Shown: positions 51,728 through 61,538, counted from the stretch's first letter. The stretch: 64,000 nucleotides of DNA from Streptomyces sp. R302 (GCF_012927245.1 NZ_JABBGE010000004.1:434001-498000); one strand, 5' to 3'. Numbers and translations: made by a program. The notes: a model not told the origin generated them from the sequence alone.

Positions 51728-52171
51728 TCAGCGGACGAGCCGCAGCTCCGGCCGCTCCTCCTCGGGCCGCTCCTCCGGCACCAGGGCGAAGGCCTCGACC
51801 TCCAACAGCAGCTCCGGCCGCACCAGCGCGCCCACCTGCACCGCCGAGCTCGCCGGCAGCGGCAGCCCGGCGAAGGCGGCGTCCCGCGCGTCCCGCACGG
51901 CCGGGAGGTGGGCCACGTCGGTGAGGAAGTACGTCAGCTTCACCACGTCCCCGAAGCCCGCGCCGGCGGCGGCCAGGCAGCGCTCCAGGTTCGCGAAGAC
52001 CTGCCGGGCCTGGGCGGCGGGATCCCCCGCGCCCACCAGAGCGCCCTCCCCGTCCAGCGCCAGCTGCCCGGATATCGCGACGAACCGGCCGGTCCCCCAG
52101 ACGACGTGGCTGTACTGGGGGCTGGGCGCGAGGCCCTCGGGGGCGGACACATGGGTGAGGTGGCTGGTCAT
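51728..52171 (-). CDS. RidA/YjgF-family protein
   Basis: 147 residues from ATG 52171 (MTSHLTHVSAPEGLAPSPQY). RidA features are SHVVWGTGRFVAISGQLALD and LPASSAVQVGALVRPELLLEVEAFAL. The usual Arg of the enamine-deaminase site (R-x-x-V-E at the end) is replaced by a P-E-L-L-L-E-V-E stretch with Arg just before it (VRPELLLEVEA), so it likely keeps activity. RidA proteins hydrolyse reactive enamines and imines. Confidence 0.9.
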   Translation of the reverse strand: MTSHLTHVSAPEGLAPSPQYSHVVWGTGRFVAISGQLALDGEGALVGAGDPAAQARQVFANLERCLAAAGAGFGDVVKLTYFLTDVAHLPAVRDARDAAFAGLPLPASSAVQVGALVRPELLLEVEAFALVPEERPEEERPELRLVR

Positions 52172-52200
52172 GCGGGCCATCCTCGCGCACGCCACTGACA

Positions 52201-52229
52201 ACGCCCGCGCCCTCCGGGGGCGCGGGCGT
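52201..52229 (-). terminator. Hairpin after the aminopeptidase gene
   Basis: A 12-bp perfect stem (52201-52212 with 52218-52229) with a 5-nt loop, 23 nt past the minus-strand stop at 52252. Confidence 0.8.
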
Positions 52230-52251
52230 CATGAGTGACGAGGAGCACAGG

Positions 52252-53916
52252 TCAGCGCACGTGGCCGAGCAGCCCGTGGAGGGTGGTCCCGGCGACCGCC
52301 CCGTCGCCGGCCGCGGCCCGCGTCTCCTTGCCGGTCTCCTTCCGGGTCTCCGTGTCCTTCTTGGTCTCCTTCTCCTTCTCCGCCTTCGGCCTGGGGGCCG
52401 GCGCGGGCTCGGGGGCCGGGAGCGCGGCGCACACCGCGTCCACCTCCGACCCGCCCTCGGCGCGCGGCACGGTGCCGGTGGCGAGGTAGGTGGTCAGGTG
52501 CTCGTCGAGGCAGTCGTTGCCGGCCAGGGTCACGCCGTGGTTCCCGCCGCCCTGCTCGACGACCAGGCTGGAGCCGTGCAGCATCCGGTGCAGGGCGAGC
52601 CCGCCCTCGTACGGGGTGGCGGCGTCGTCCGTGGCCTGGAGGACGAGGACCGGCGGCAGCTGGTCGTTGGTGACGTCCGGCGGGGTGAGCGGCTCCACCG
52701 GCCAGAACGCGCAGGGCGCGTTGTACCAGGCGTTGTTCCAGGTGGAGAAGGGCGCCTTGGCGTGGACCTCCCAGTTGTCCTTCCGCCAGACGTTCCAGTC
52801 CTTGGGCCAGGCGGCGTCCCGGCACTGGACGGCCGCGTAGACGGAGTAGCCGTTGTCGGCGGCGGAGTCGGCCTCGCCGTACCGCTCGTAGGCGGCGACG
52901 AGCGGGGCGGGGTCCTGCTCGTTCACGTACGCGGAGAAGGCGCTCGCGAGCCTGGGCCAGTAGCCGTCGTAGTAGCCGCCGGGCAGGAAGGTGTCCTCCA
53001 GCTCGCCCGGGCCGACCTTGCCGCCGGCCGGGGAGTCGCGCAGTTCCTCGCGCATCCGGTACCAGGCGGCCTCGACCGCCGCCGGATCCTTGCCGAGCCC
53101 GTACGCGTCGTCGTGCTTCGCCACCCAGGCCATGAGGTCCTTGTGGCGGGTGTCGAAGGCGTAGTCCTGCGCGATGTTGTCCTCGTACCAGACGCCGTTG
53201 GGGTTGACCACGGAGTCCAGCGCCATCCGCCGCACCCGCTCCGGGTACAGGCGGGCGTAGACCGCGCCGAGGTAGGTGCCGTACGAGTAGCCGAGGTAGC
53301 TGATCCGGTCGGCGCCGAGCGCCGCGCGGATCAGGTCGAGGTCGCGGGCGGTGGAGACGGTGTCGATGTGCGGGAGCACGTCCGCGTGCTTCTTGCCGCA
53401 GGCGGCGGCGAAGGCCTGGGCGCGCTCCAGGGCGGTCCGCTCGGCCTCGGCGCCGCGCGGCACCGAGTCGGGGCGCACCGGGTCGAAGTGGCCGGGCCGG
53501 CAGTCGAGCGCGGGCTCGCTCTTGCCGACGCCGCGCGGGTCGAAGCCGATGACGTCGTACTGGGCGGCGACCTTCGCGGGCAGCGAGGCGGCGACGTAGC
53601 CGGCCATGGCGCGGCCGCTGCCGCCCGGTCCGCCGGGGTTGACCAGGAGCGGGCCCTGGGAGGTCTTGGCGGTGTGCGGGATCCGGGTGAGCGCGAGCGT
53701 GATGCTCCGGCCGGCCGGGTCGTCGTGGTCGAGCGGCACCTTGAGGGTGCCGCACTGGAGCTTCGGGTAGGCCTTGGTGCCGCAGTCGGTCCAGGCGAGC
53801 GGGGGGAGGGGGCGGGGGACCGGTTCACCGGTGCCCGCGGCGGACGCGGGCAGGACGGTGACCGTCCCGGCGACCAGTGCCCCAGCGGCGATCAGCATTC
53901 CTGCGCGGGTGGTCAT
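52252..53916 (-). CDS. Secreted alpha/beta-hydrolase, tripeptidyl aminopeptidase type
   Basis: 554 residues from ATG 53916. A signal peptide (MTTRAGMLIAAGALVAGTVT...) is cut near residue 27. The alpha/beta-hydrolase core has LLVNPGGPGGSG (oxyanion), DVIGFDPRGVGKS, the nucleophile GYSYGTYLG, the Asp in LVLQATDDAATP and the His in EQGGGNHGVTL. The C-terminal domain with a TAP-like fold follows. The tail is Pro- and Lys/Glu/Thr-rich (KAEKEKETKKDTETRKE), unusual for the family, and may bind the cell wall. It cuts peptides from N-termini outside the cell. Confidence 0.92.
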   Translation of the reverse strand: MTTRAGMLIAAGALVAGTVTVLPASAAGTGEPVPRPLPPLAWTDCGTKAYPKLQCGTLKVPLDHDDPAGRSITLALTRIPHTAKTSQGPLLVNPGGPGGSGRAMAGYVAASLPAKVAAQYDVIGFDPRGVGKSEPALDCRPGHFDPVRPDSVPRGAEAERTALERAQAFAAACGKKHADVLPHIDTVSTARDLDLIRAALGADRISYLGYSYGTYLGAVYARLYPERVRRMALDSVVNPNGVWYEDNIAQDYAFDTRHKDLMAWVAKHDDAYGLGKDPAAVEAAWYRMREELRDSPAGGKVGPGELEDTFLPGGYYDGYWPRLASAFSAYVNEQDPAPLVAAYERYGEADSAADNGYSVYAAVQCRDAAWPKDWNVWRKDNWEVHAKAPFSTWNNAWYNAPCAFWPVEPLTPPDVTNDQLPPVLVLQATDDAATPYEGGLALHRMLHGSSLVVEQGGGNHGVTLAGNDCLDEHLTTYLATGTVPRAEGGSEVDAVCAALPAPEPAPAPRPKAEKEKETKKDTETRKETGKETRAAAGDGAVAGTTLHGLLGHVR

Positions 53917-54028
53917 GGAGCCTGGAGTGCCCCGCGGGGCGCGGGACACGACCTGTTGCGCCCGGGAACGACCCGAAAGGAGGGGGTGTCGACGGCGTGT
54001 CAGGTGACCTTCCGGCGTGTCGGCGGGC

Positions 54029-55057
54029 TCAGAGGAGGGTGAGCTGCTCCGGGCCCCGGGACGGTTCGGGGGAGGGGTGCGCGATGCGGCGCGGGGCGCC
54101 CCGGTCGGCCGGTCCGATGCCGAACTCGGCGGCCAGCTCGTGGACCTGACGGGTGATGCGGCGCTGGTACCAGGTCGGCGCGTAGGCCCCGCCGGCGTAC
54201 ATCCGCTCGTACCGGCCGACCAGGTGGGGGTGGTGGCGTTCGAGCCAGCTCGTGAACCACTCGCGGGCGCCGGGCCGCAGGTGGAGGACGAGCGGGGTGA
54301 CGGAGACCGCGCCGGCCTCGGCGATCGCGCGGACGGTGGCGCGCAGCTGCTCGGGGGAGTCGCCGAGGAAGGGGACGACGGGGGCCATGAGGACCCCGCA
54401 GCCGATGCCGTGCTCGCCGAGCGCGCGGACCACGTCGAGGCGGCGGTGCGGGGCGGGGGTGCCGGGCTCGATCGTCCGCCACAGCTCCTCGTCGGTGAAG
54501 CCGACCGAGACGGAGACGCCGACCTCGGTGACCTGGGCGGCCTGGGTGAGCAGCTCCAGGTCGCGCAGGATCAGGGTGCCCTTGGTGAGGATGGAGAAGG
54601 GGTTGGCCCGGTCGCGCAGCGCCGTGAGGATGCCGGGCATCAGGCGGTAGCGGCCCTCGGCCCTCTGGTAGCAGTCGACGTTGGTGCCCATGGCGATGTG
54701 GGCGCCCTGCCAGCGGCGGGAGGCGAGCTGGCGGGTGAGCAGCTCGGGGGCGTTGATCTTCACCACGATCTGGGAGTCGAAGCCGAGGCCGGTGTCGAGG
54801 TCCAGATAGCCGTGGGTCTTGCGGGCGAAGCAGTAGACGCACGCGTGCGTGCAGCCGCGGTACGGGTTCACGGTCCACTCGAAGGGCATCCGGGAGGCGC
54901 CGGGGACGCGGTTGAGGATGGACCGGGCCCGGACCTCGTGGAAGGTGATGCCGCGGAACTCGGGGGTGTCGAAGGTCCGGGTGGTGACCGCGTCCGCGCC
55001 GAACAGGGCGATGTCGGCGGGCGCGGGCGGGGTGTCGCCCAGATGGTCCCAGCGCAT
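54029..55057 (-). CDS. Radical SAM protein of the Rv2578c type
   Basis: 342 residues. The iron-sulfur motif CTHACVYCFAR (C-x3-C-x2-C) sits in FEWTVNPYRGCTHACVYC. Later stretches are HIAMGTNVDCYQRAEGRYRL, SILTKGTLILRDLELL and VSVSVGFTDEELWRTIEPGT. Relatives are close to spore photoproduct lyase-like and SplB-type enzymes; the substrate is not known. The ATG at 55057 follows CGAGGAGGCGTCCA. A LexA-type box lies 57 nt upstream, suggesting DNA-damage induction. Confidence 0.9.
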   Translation of the reverse strand: MRWDHLGDTPPAPADIALFGADAVTTRTFDTPEFRGITFHEVRARSILNRVPGASRMPFEWTVNPYRGCTHACVYCFARKTHGYLDLDTGLGFDSQIVVKINAPELLTRQLASRRWQGAHIAMGTNVDCYQRAEGRYRLMPGILTALRDRANPFSILTKGTLILRDLELLTQAAQVTEVGVSVSVGFTDEELWRTIEPGTPAPHRRLDVVRALGEHGIGCGVLMAPVVPFLGDSPEQLRATVRAIAEAGAVSVTPLVLHLRPGAREWFTSWLERHHPHLVGRYERMYAGGAYAPTWYQRRITRQVHELAAEFGIGPADRGAPRRIAHPSPEPSRGPEQLTLL

Positions 55058-55108
55058 TGGACGCCTCCTCGATCGATTTCGTTCGTACGTTCGACTCTCC
55101 TGGCGCCC

Positions 55109-55127
55109 AGAATAGAACAACTGTTCT
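55109..55127 (-). promoter_or_regulatory. LexA-like SOS box beside a -10 element
   Basis: AGAACAACTGTTCT (55114-55127) is a perfect inverted repeat of the form GAAC-N4-GTTC, the core of the Gram-positive/actinobacterial LexA box. TATTCT (minus strand, 55109-55114) fits a -10 for the radical SAM gene, so the box would lie in the -35/-10 spacer where LexA blocks polymerase. Confidence 0.6.
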
Positions 55128-55230
55128 CTTGATCGTCGCAACCCGGATTTCGCCGCCCGCGAGGCTCGTGGTTCGCTTGGCCCCACACCCCCGAAACACC
55201 CCCGAAGAACCACGAGCTGGAGGAAATGCG

Positions 55231-55674
55231 ATGGCGCAGGTCGAGGCCACGACGGAACGGATCATCGCGGCGGACGCGGAGACCGTGTTCGACACGCTGG
55301 CCGACTACAGCGGCGCGCGCGCGAAGCTGCTGCCCGAGCACTTCAGCGAGTACGAGGTGCGCGAGGGCGGCGACGGCGAGGGCACCCTCGTCCACTGGAA
55401 GCTCCAGGCCACCAGCAAGCGCGTCCGCGACTGCCTCCTGGAGGTCACCGAGCCCACCGACGGGCAGCTCGTCGAGAAGGACCGGAACTCCTCCATGGTC
55501 ACCACCTGGACCGTGACCCCGGCCGGCGAGGGCAGGTCCCGCGCCGTCGTCACCTCCGTCTGGAACGGCGCCGGCGGCATCGGCGGCTTCTTCGAGCGGG
55601 CCTTCGCCCCCAAGGGCCTCGCCCGGATCTACGACGCGATCCTCGCCAACCTCGCGGCCGAGACCGAGAAGTAA
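55231..55674 (+). CDS. SRPBCC (polyketide cyclase/dehydrase-like) protein
   Basis: 147 residues from ATG 55231, behind GGAGGAAATGCG. The START-like fold is seen in TTERIIAADAETVFDTLADYSGARAKLLPEHF at the start and the closing helix GFFERAFAPKGLARIYDAILANLA (parts quoted). It binds a hydrophobic ligand in a deep cavity; the ligand is unknown. It is divergent from the radical SAM gene and shares its control region. Confidence 0.88.
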   Translation: MAQVEATTERIIAADAETVFDTLADYSGARAKLLPEHFSEYEVREGGDGEGTLVHWKLQATSKRVRDCLLEVTEPTDGQLVEKDRNSSMVTTWTVTPAGEGRSRAVVTSVWNGAGGIGGFFERAFAPKGLARIYDAILANLAAETEK

Positions 55675-55961
55675 CGCCCCGGGCGTTCACCGATTCGAGT
55701 GGATTCCCCGCCGCCCCCGTACCGGCGCCCGAAGTGCCGCGGGGGCGCGGGGAGTTCCGCAAAGGCGCTGATGAGCGCCGCACGCACCCCTCCGTACCCC
55801 GCCGTACGCCCGCCGCGGACCTCCGCCGGGCCACCTCCCGCCCCCCGCGCCCGACTTGCTCCCGCTTCGCGCCCGATGCGAAGAATGACCCGTCCCCGAG
55901 GGTGCCTTCGCGCCGAGGCCGCTGCCGCGCCGGGGCGACGCCATGACGAGGGGAGCCGTAC

Positions 55962-58433
55962 GTGGGTGCGATCACGCTGGTGAAGGACGCCGGGGGAGCC
56001 CCCGCGCTCCCCGAGGACGGCCCGCCCGGCGGCCCCCCGCCGCCCTCCCCGGCCGAGACCCCGCTCGACCCCCGCCGCGTCCGGCTCGTCTTCTTCGGCC
56101 TGATGCTCGCGCTGCTCCTGGCCGCCCTGGAGCAGATGATCGTCGCCACCGCCCTGCCGAAGATCGTCGGCGAACTCCAGGGCCTGGACCGGATGTCCTG
56201 GGCGATCACCGCCTACCTGCTGACCTCCACCATCGGCCTGCCCGTCTACGGCAAGCTCGGCGACCTCCTCGGCCGCAAGAGCGTCTTCCTCTTCGCCATC
56301 GTCGTCTTCGTCATCGGCTCGGGACTCGCCGGCTGGTCCCGCAGCATGGACGAGCTCATCGCCTTCCGCGCCCTCCAGGGCGTCGGCGCCGGCGGCCTCA
56401 TGATCGGCGTCCAGGCGATCATCGCCGACATCGTCCCGGCCCGCGAACGCGGCCGCTACATGGGCCTGATCGGCGCCGCCTTCGGCCTCGCCTCGGTCGC
56501 CGGACCGCTCCTCGGCGGCTTCTTCACCGACCACGTCTCCTGGCGCTGGTGCTTCTACTTCAACGTCCCCTTCGGGCTCGTCACCCTCGCCGTCGTCGCC
56601 GCCGTCCTCAAACTGCCCAAGCCGAAGGCCCGCGCCCGCTTCGACGTCCTCGGCACCCTGCTCCTCGCCGCCGCCTCCACCTGCCTGGTCCTGCTGACCA
56701 GTTGGGGCGGGACGGAGTACGACTGGGACGACCGGGTCATCATCGCCCTCGGCTGCGGCGCCGCCGGAACGGTCCTGCTCTTCCTGGTCGTCGAGCACCT
56801 CGCGCCCGAACCCCTCATCCCGCCGCGGCTGTTCCGCGACTCCGTCTTCACCGTCACCGCCCTCGTCGGCGCCGTCGTCGGCATCGCCCTCTTCGGCGCC
56901 GCGAGTTACCTGCCGAGCTTCCTCCAGATGGTCGAGGGCGCCACCGCCACCGAGTCCGGGCTCCTGATGCTCCCGCTCATGGGCGGGATCGTCGTCGCCT
57001 CCGTCGTCTCGGGACAGCTCATCAGCCGCACCGGCCGCTACAGGATCTACCCGGTGCTCGGCTCCGCCTTCGCCGTCCTCGGCATGGCCCTGCTCTCCCG
57101 CATGGACATCGGCACCCCCCGCCTCACCCACAGCCTCTGGCAGGCGGTCCTCGGCACCGGCATCGGCCTGATCATGCCGGTGCTCATCCTCGCCGTGCAG
57201 AACAGCGTCCGGCCCGCCGACCTCGGCACCGCGACCAGCGCCCACAACTACTTCCGCCAGATCGGCGGCAGCGTCGGCGCCGCGATCTTCGGCACCGTCT
57301 TCGCCGCCCGCCTCGACTCGGCCCTCGCCGACCGGCTCCCCGCCGTCCAGGACGCCGGTGCCCAGGGAGCCGGCGACCAGGGAGCCGCGCTTCCGCCCGC
57401 CGAGGCGATCACCCCGCAGACCGTGCACGCCCTGCCGCCCGCCCTGCGCGACCTCTACGTCCAGGCGTACGCGGACGCCATGCCGCGGATCTTCCTCTAC
57501 CTCGTGCCGGTCCTCGTGCTCGGCCTCGTCCTCGCCTTCTTCCTCAAGGAGAAACCGCTGGTGTCCCACCCCACCCCCGCCGCCGAGGCCGCCGACACCC
57601 ACCTCGACACCGGCACCCAGGCCGTCCCGCACGCCCGCCACGCCGCCCCCGCCCCCGCCGCCGCGCCGCCCCACACCGGGGTGCCCGTCTGCGGCACCGT
57701 CCAGCACCACGACGGCAGCCGCGTCCCGCGCGCCGCGCTCACCCTCATCGACGTCGGCGGCCGGCAGATCGGCCGCGGCGCGAGCGGCGAGGACGGCCGG
57801 TACGCGCTCAGCGTGCCCGGCGGCGGCTCGTACGTGCTCATCGCCGCGGCGGGCGGCCACCAGCCGCAGGCCGTCTCCGTGACCGTCGGCGACCGGCCGG
57901 TCGAACTCGACGTGGTCCTCGGCGGCGCGGGCCGCCTCGCGGGCAGCGTCCTCACCGCCGACGGCACCCCCGTCCGGGACGCCGCCGTCACCCTCACCGA
58001 CGTACGCGGCGAGGTCGTCGCCTCCACCCGCAGCGGCCGCGAGGGCGGATACGTGATCACCGAGCTGGTCGCCGGCGAGTACACCCTCGCCGCCAGCGCC
58101 CCCGCCTTCCGGCCCGCCGCCGTCCCCGTCAGCGTCCAGTCCTCCCGCGAGACCCGCCAGGACATCGAACTCGCGGGCGGGGCGGTCCTCCGGGGCACGG
58201 TCAGGGCCGGCGGCGGCCGTCCGGTGGAGGACGCCCGCGTCACCCTGCTCGACGCGGCCGGGAACGTCGTCGACACCCTCACCACCGGCCCCGACGGCAC
58301 CTTCCGCTTCGTCGACCTGTCCACCGGCGAGTACACCGTCATCGCCGCCGGCTACCCGCCCGTCGCCACCGTCCTCCAGGTGGCCGGCGGAGGCCGCACC
58401 GAACGCGACCTCCAGCTCGGCCACCAGGACTGA
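55962..58433 (+). CDS. MFS drug-efflux transporter with a C-terminal array of carboxypeptidase-regulatory-like domains
   Basis: 823 residues from GTG 55962, behind GAGGGGAGCCGTAC. Residues about 40-545 are a 14-helix DHA2 (EmrB/QacA) transporter with [36 protein letters not shown] and [20 protein letters not shown]. After a Pro/Ala/His linker (550-600) come three similar domains of about 80 residues, each with the pattern G-x-V-x-x-x-G-x-P-V-x-x-A-x-V-T-L-x-D and G-E-Y-T. They look like CarboxypepD_reg/prealbumin-like beta-sandwiches. The number of helices decides which side they face; 14 helices would put them in the cytoplasm. Confidence 0.88.
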   Translation: MGAITLVKDAGGAPALPEDGPPGGPPPPSPAETPLDPRRVRLVFFGLMLALLLAALEQMIVATALPKIVGELQGLDRMSWAITAYLLTSTIGLPVYGKLGDLLGRKSVFLFAIVVFVIGSGLAGWSRSMDELIAFRALQGVGAGGLMIGVQAIIADIVPARERGRYMGLIGAAFGLASVAGPLLGGFFTDHVSWRWCFYFNVPFGLVTLAVVAAVLKLPKPKARARFDVLGTLLLAAASTCLVLLTSWGGTEYDWDDRVIIALGCGAAGTVLLFLVVEHLAPEPLIPPRLFRDSVFTVTALVGAVVGIALFGAASYLPSFLQMVEGATATESGLLMLPLMGGIVVASVVSGQLISRTGRYRIYPVLGSAFAVLGMALLSRMDIGTPRLTHSLWQAVLGTGIGLIMPVLILAVQNSVRPADLGTATSAHNYFRQIGGSVGAAIFGTVFAARLDSALADRLPAVQDAGAQGAGDQGAALPPAEAITPQTVHALPPALRDLYVQAYADAMPRIFLYLVPVLVLGLVLAFFLKEKPLVSHPTPAAEAADTHLDTGTQAVPHARHAAPAPAAAPPHTGVPVCGTVQHHDGSRVPRAALTLIDVGGRQIGRGASGEDGRYALSVPGGGSYVLIAAAGGHQPQAVSVTVGDRPVELDVVLGGAGRLAGSVLTADGTPVRDAAVTLTDVRGEVVASTRSGREGGYVITELVAGEYTLAASAPAFRPAAVPVSVQSSRETRQDIELAGGAVLRGTVRAGGGRPVEDARVTLLDAAGNVVDTLTTGPDGTFRFVDLSTGEYTVIAAGYPPVATVLQVAGGGRTERDLQLGHQD

Positions 58434-58448
58434 CGGAGGCGTGACGGG

Positions 58449-59591
58449 TCAGGGGGCGGTCGGCGCGGCCTTGCGCAGGGCGGCGATGCAGCCGCCGATC
58501 GCCTCCTGGAGGGCTTCGAGGCGCTGGAGCATGTCCTCCTCGTAGATCTCCTCCTCCAGCACCTCGTCGAGGGTCAGCTCCTCGAAGACCTTCGTGGCCT
58601 TCTGCAGGGAGCTGTAGAAACGGGTCCTGCGCTCCTGCACCCGAAGCGCCGGATCCTCCTCGACGGCCCGGGCGACGAGCCCCTTCACCGACTCGTACGC
58701 CTCGCCGGCCCACTCGCCGGCCTCCTCCGAGTCATCCAGCTCGTCGATCAGCGACAGATGCCGCTCGGCCTCCGCCCGCACCTCGGCCGGCGCCTCCACG
58801 GTCTGCCCGGCGGGGGTCCTGACCTGCCCGCTCTCCACGATCTGCCGGACGTAGCCGACCCGGTCGGCGGCCTTCGCCTCGCTCGCCACCGCCTTCTTCA
58901 GATCGTCGGTGCGGGCGATCGCCCTGGCCATCTCCGTCTGGAGCGCCGGGTCCTCCTTCATCCGGTCGAGGAGCGCCCCGCGCGCCGCCTCCGCCGTCCC
59001 CGGGTCGGCGAGGATCGCGGCCCGCAGCGCCGTCGGGTTCTCCGCCACCTCCAGCGCCTTCGTCGGCCGGATCCCCTCCGCCTCCGCCGCCGCGCTGATC
59101 GCCTGGCCACGCACCGAGGACGCGCTGTTGCGGGAGGTGTAGTACGACAGCCACACGTCGGCGTCCGGCAGCTCGATGTCGGCGCCCGGCTCCAGGACCT
59201 CGAACTGCGGCACCAGACCGTCGTCCGCCGCCATGTCCCACGCCTTGTAGTAGCGCATCACGCGCTCCGCCGAGCAGCCGGCGAGCGCGGCGAACGCCCG
59301 CGCCGACACCTTCCGCGCCGCCGTGCCCTCGGCCGCCTGGCCGCCGGGCCGCACACTGCGCGCCACCTTGAGCGCGAACGCCCAGCCGCCGGTCCGCGCG
59401 TACACCCCGAAGTCCTGGGCGTCCCGGACGACGACGGGGTCGTGGTCGGCGGGGTCGGTGGCGGTCTCCTCCTCGGCTGCCGGGGTGTCCTGCGGGTCCG
59501 CTGCCTGCGGGACCCAGAAGCCCTCCTCCGGCTCGGAGGCGGGGGCGGGGGTGGTGTCGGACGGATCGAGGGCGATGGTCACCGAGAACAC
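58449..59591 (-). CDS. Hypothetical protein with a possible HTH and acidic C-terminus
   Basis: 380 residues from GTG 59591; GTG 59582 is possible. The N-terminus is acidic and Pro-rich. A central segment SARAFAALAGCSAERVMRYYKAWD could be a helix-turn-helix, followed by the YYTSRNSASSVRGQ stretch and a long charged, helical C-terminal half (LTLDEVLEEEIYEEDMLQRL) likely to form coiled coils. No family is recognised. Third-position GC is normal for this genome, so it is a real gene. It is convergent with the MFS gene (15 nt apart). Confidence 0.75.
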   Translation of the reverse strand: MFSVTIALDPSDTTPAPASEPEEGFWVPQAADPQDTPAAEEETATDPADHDPVVVRDAQDFGVYARTGGWAFALKVARSVRPGGQAAEGTAARKVSARAFAALAGCSAERVMRYYKAWDMAADDGLVPQFEVLEPGADIELPDADVWLSYYTSRNSASSVRGQAISAAAEAEGIRPTKALEVAENPTALRAAILADPGTAEAARGALLDRMKEDPALQTEMARAIARTDDLKKAVASEAKAADRVGYVRQIVESGQVRTPAGQTVEAPAEVRAEAERHLSLIDELDDSEEAGEWAGEAYESVKGLVARAVEEDPALRVQERRTRFYSSLQKATKVFEELTLDEVLEEEIYEEDMLQRLEALQEAIGGCIAALRKAAPTAP

Positions 59592-59675
59592 TCCGGTCGG
59601 TCGGGCGGGACAACTGCGGCCGACAGCCTATACGTACCCCTTGGTGGTAGTTGGCCCGATTCGGTCATCGGATCG

Positions 59676-59765
59676 TCGGAGAAGGACCTGTCGGAGAAGG
59701 ACCTGTCGGAGAAGGACCTGTCGGAGAAAGGCCTGTCGGAGAAAGGCCTGTCGGAGAAAGGCCTG
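59676..59765. repeat. 15-bp tandem repeat, six perfect-to-near copies
   Basis: Three copies of TCGGAGAAGGACCTG are followed by three of TCGGAGAAAGGCCTG. The array lies in the 240-bp divergent spacer between the two hypothetical genes. In the frame of the downstream gene it would read S-E-K-[DG]-L, but no start codon with a ribosome binding site precedes it. Confidence 0.95.
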
Positions 59766-59831
59766 GCGTCCGGGAGGCATCGCCCGGCAGGATGCCTCCA
59801 TGATCCACGGAATCGAGTCCCACCCCGCGCC

Positions 59832-61538
59832 GTGAGCGCCCCGCACGAGCGGCCGACGCCCGCTCCCTCCCTGTACGCGTACGCGACCGCCGGGAGCCGG
59901 CGCGACACCCCGCCGCCCCGGGGCGGCCTTCCGCTCCCCGAGACGGCGCGACCCTCGTACGGCGAGGGCGCCCGGCCCCCGTACAAGCAGGCCCGCGCGC
60001 TCGTCACCGGCCTGCTCCACGCCCGGCTCGCCGAACCCGACACGGCCCGCGCGGCCGCCGAGACCGAACGCGCCCTCGTCGCCACCCGCGTCCGCGAACA
60101 GCTCGTCTTCCCCACCGCCGCCGCGCTCGACCCCGCCGACCCGGCGGCCGCCCGCGCCCTCGCCCGGCGGCTCGTCCGCGACGGGACGACCGTCCACGGC
60201 GTGGCCGCCGGACTCGGACTCCTCACCCGGCTCGGCGAGCCCGAGGACGTCCCGTACCTGCGTGCCCTCGGACGGCTCGAAGACGTCTTCCGGTACGCCG
60301 TCGAGGCCCTCGACCCCCTGGACCGGCCCGCCGCCGCCCTCCTGTGGCTGACGCACCTCACCGCCACCGACGCACCGCGCGGGCTCGTCGAGGCCGTCGC
60401 CGCCGGGGACCACGCCCTTGTACGGGAACGGCTCCTCGGGCTCGCTCCGAACGACCGGCGCATGGGGCCGGACGAGGCCCGGCGCGTTGCCGAGGCCACC
60501 CGGCTCGCGGACCTCCTCGGCCGGGCGCCCGAGGACACCGGACTCCTCGGCCAGGCCCTGCGGCTCCTCGCCCGGACGGTCACCCAGGGCGACCACGGGA
60601 TCGAGATCCTCGCGTACGCCGACGCCCCCGCCCTCTACGGGACGCTGGCCGCCCGCGCCCACCTGCTGCCCCCGGACCCCGGCCACCAGGCCCGGCTGCT
60701 CACCCTCGCCCAGGACCTCCACAGCGGCGCCGCCCACCTGCTCGACTGGCCGGCCGGCCGCCGTGAGGCGGTCCTCGGACAGCTCCTGGACGCGGTGCGC
60801 GAACCCGGGTCGGAGGGACGGCGCGCCGACTGGATCCGGCGCACCGCCCGGCACCTCCGCGGGGCGGCGGGCCCGGACCCGGTGCCCGGGCTGCGGATCG
60901 AGGTCGCCGTCGCCGACCCGGCCGGGCCGACCGCCGTCGAGACCCGGATCCTGGTCGACGGGCGCCCGGTCCTGCCCGTCGCCTTCCCGCAGGGGCGGGG
61001 CGACACCCCCGAAGAGCTCCTCGACCCGGGCGCCCTGCGGGCAGGCGCCGAGCCCCACCCCGTGCGGCTCGGCGTCACCTCCTGCGCCGAGGCCTGCTGC
61101 GGCGCCCTGTACGTCACCGTCCGCCGCGAGGGCCCGCACGTGGTGTGGGACGGCTGGCGGCGGCCCGGCCGGCCGCCGGAACTCCCCGCGTACCGCTTCG
61201 ACGCCGAGGCCTACGACGCCGAGATCGCCCGCGCCGAGCACGACCGCGCCTGGACCTGGCCGGCCCGGCACACCGCCCGTCTGATCACCGCGGGCCTCCG
61301 CGACCGGCCCGGACTCCTCACCCGCTGGGGACTGCGGCAGGGTTGGATCAGCACGTACTACAAGGACCCCGACACGACCGTCGTCACCTTCACCGGACCG
61401 CCCCTGGAAGGCCCCGGCGAGCCGCGCCAGTTCCGGTGGCACCTGCCCGACGACGGGAGACCGCCCGCGCAGCGCGCCGCCGAAGCGCTGCGCCGCATGG
61501 CCGAGACCGATCCGAGGACCTTCGCACAACGGCCCTGA
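59832..61538 (+). CDS. Large hypothetical protein
   Basis: 568 residues from GTG 59832 (MSAPHERPTPAPSLYAYATA). Mostly helical by composition, Ala/Leu/Arg-rich, with motif-like stretches AALDPADPAAARALARRLV and GLGLLTRLGEPEDVPYLRAL suggesting HEAT-like repeats. The C-terminal part has a Cys pair in TSCAEACCGALYVTVRREG and a Trp-rich end (DRAWTWPARHTARL). No signal peptide or membrane segment. I do not recognise a family. The start is supported by third-position GC from here on. Confidence 0.75.
   Translation: MSAPHERPTPAPSLYAYATAGSRRDTPPPRGGLPLPETARPSYGEGARPPYKQARALVTGLLHARLAEPDTARAAAETERALVATRVREQLVFPTAAALDPADPAAARALARRLVRDGTTVHGVAAGLGLLTRLGEPEDVPYLRALGRLEDVFRYAVEALDPLDRPAAALLWLTHLTATDAPRGLVEAVAAGDHALVRERLLGLAPNDRRMGPDEARRVAEATRLADLLGRAPEDTGLLGQALRLLARTVTQGDHGIEILAYADAPALYGTLAARAHLLPPDPGHQARLLTLAQDLHSGAAHLLDWPAGRREAVLGQLLDAVREPGSEGRRADWIRRTARHLRGAAGPDPVPGLRIEVAVADPAGPTAVETRILVDGRPVLPVAFPQGRGDTPEELLDPGALRAGAEPHPVRLGVTSCAEACCGALYVTVRREGPHVVWDGWRRPGRPPELPAYRFDAEAYDAEIARAEHDRAWTWPARHTARLITAGLRDRPGLLTRWGLRQGWISTYYKDPDTTVVTFTGPPLEGPGEPRQFRWHLPDDGRPPAQRAAEALRRMAETDPRTFAQRP

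Noticed and set aside
59676..59765. CRISPR array
   Set aside because: Units are directly adjacent without spacers and no cas gene is present.
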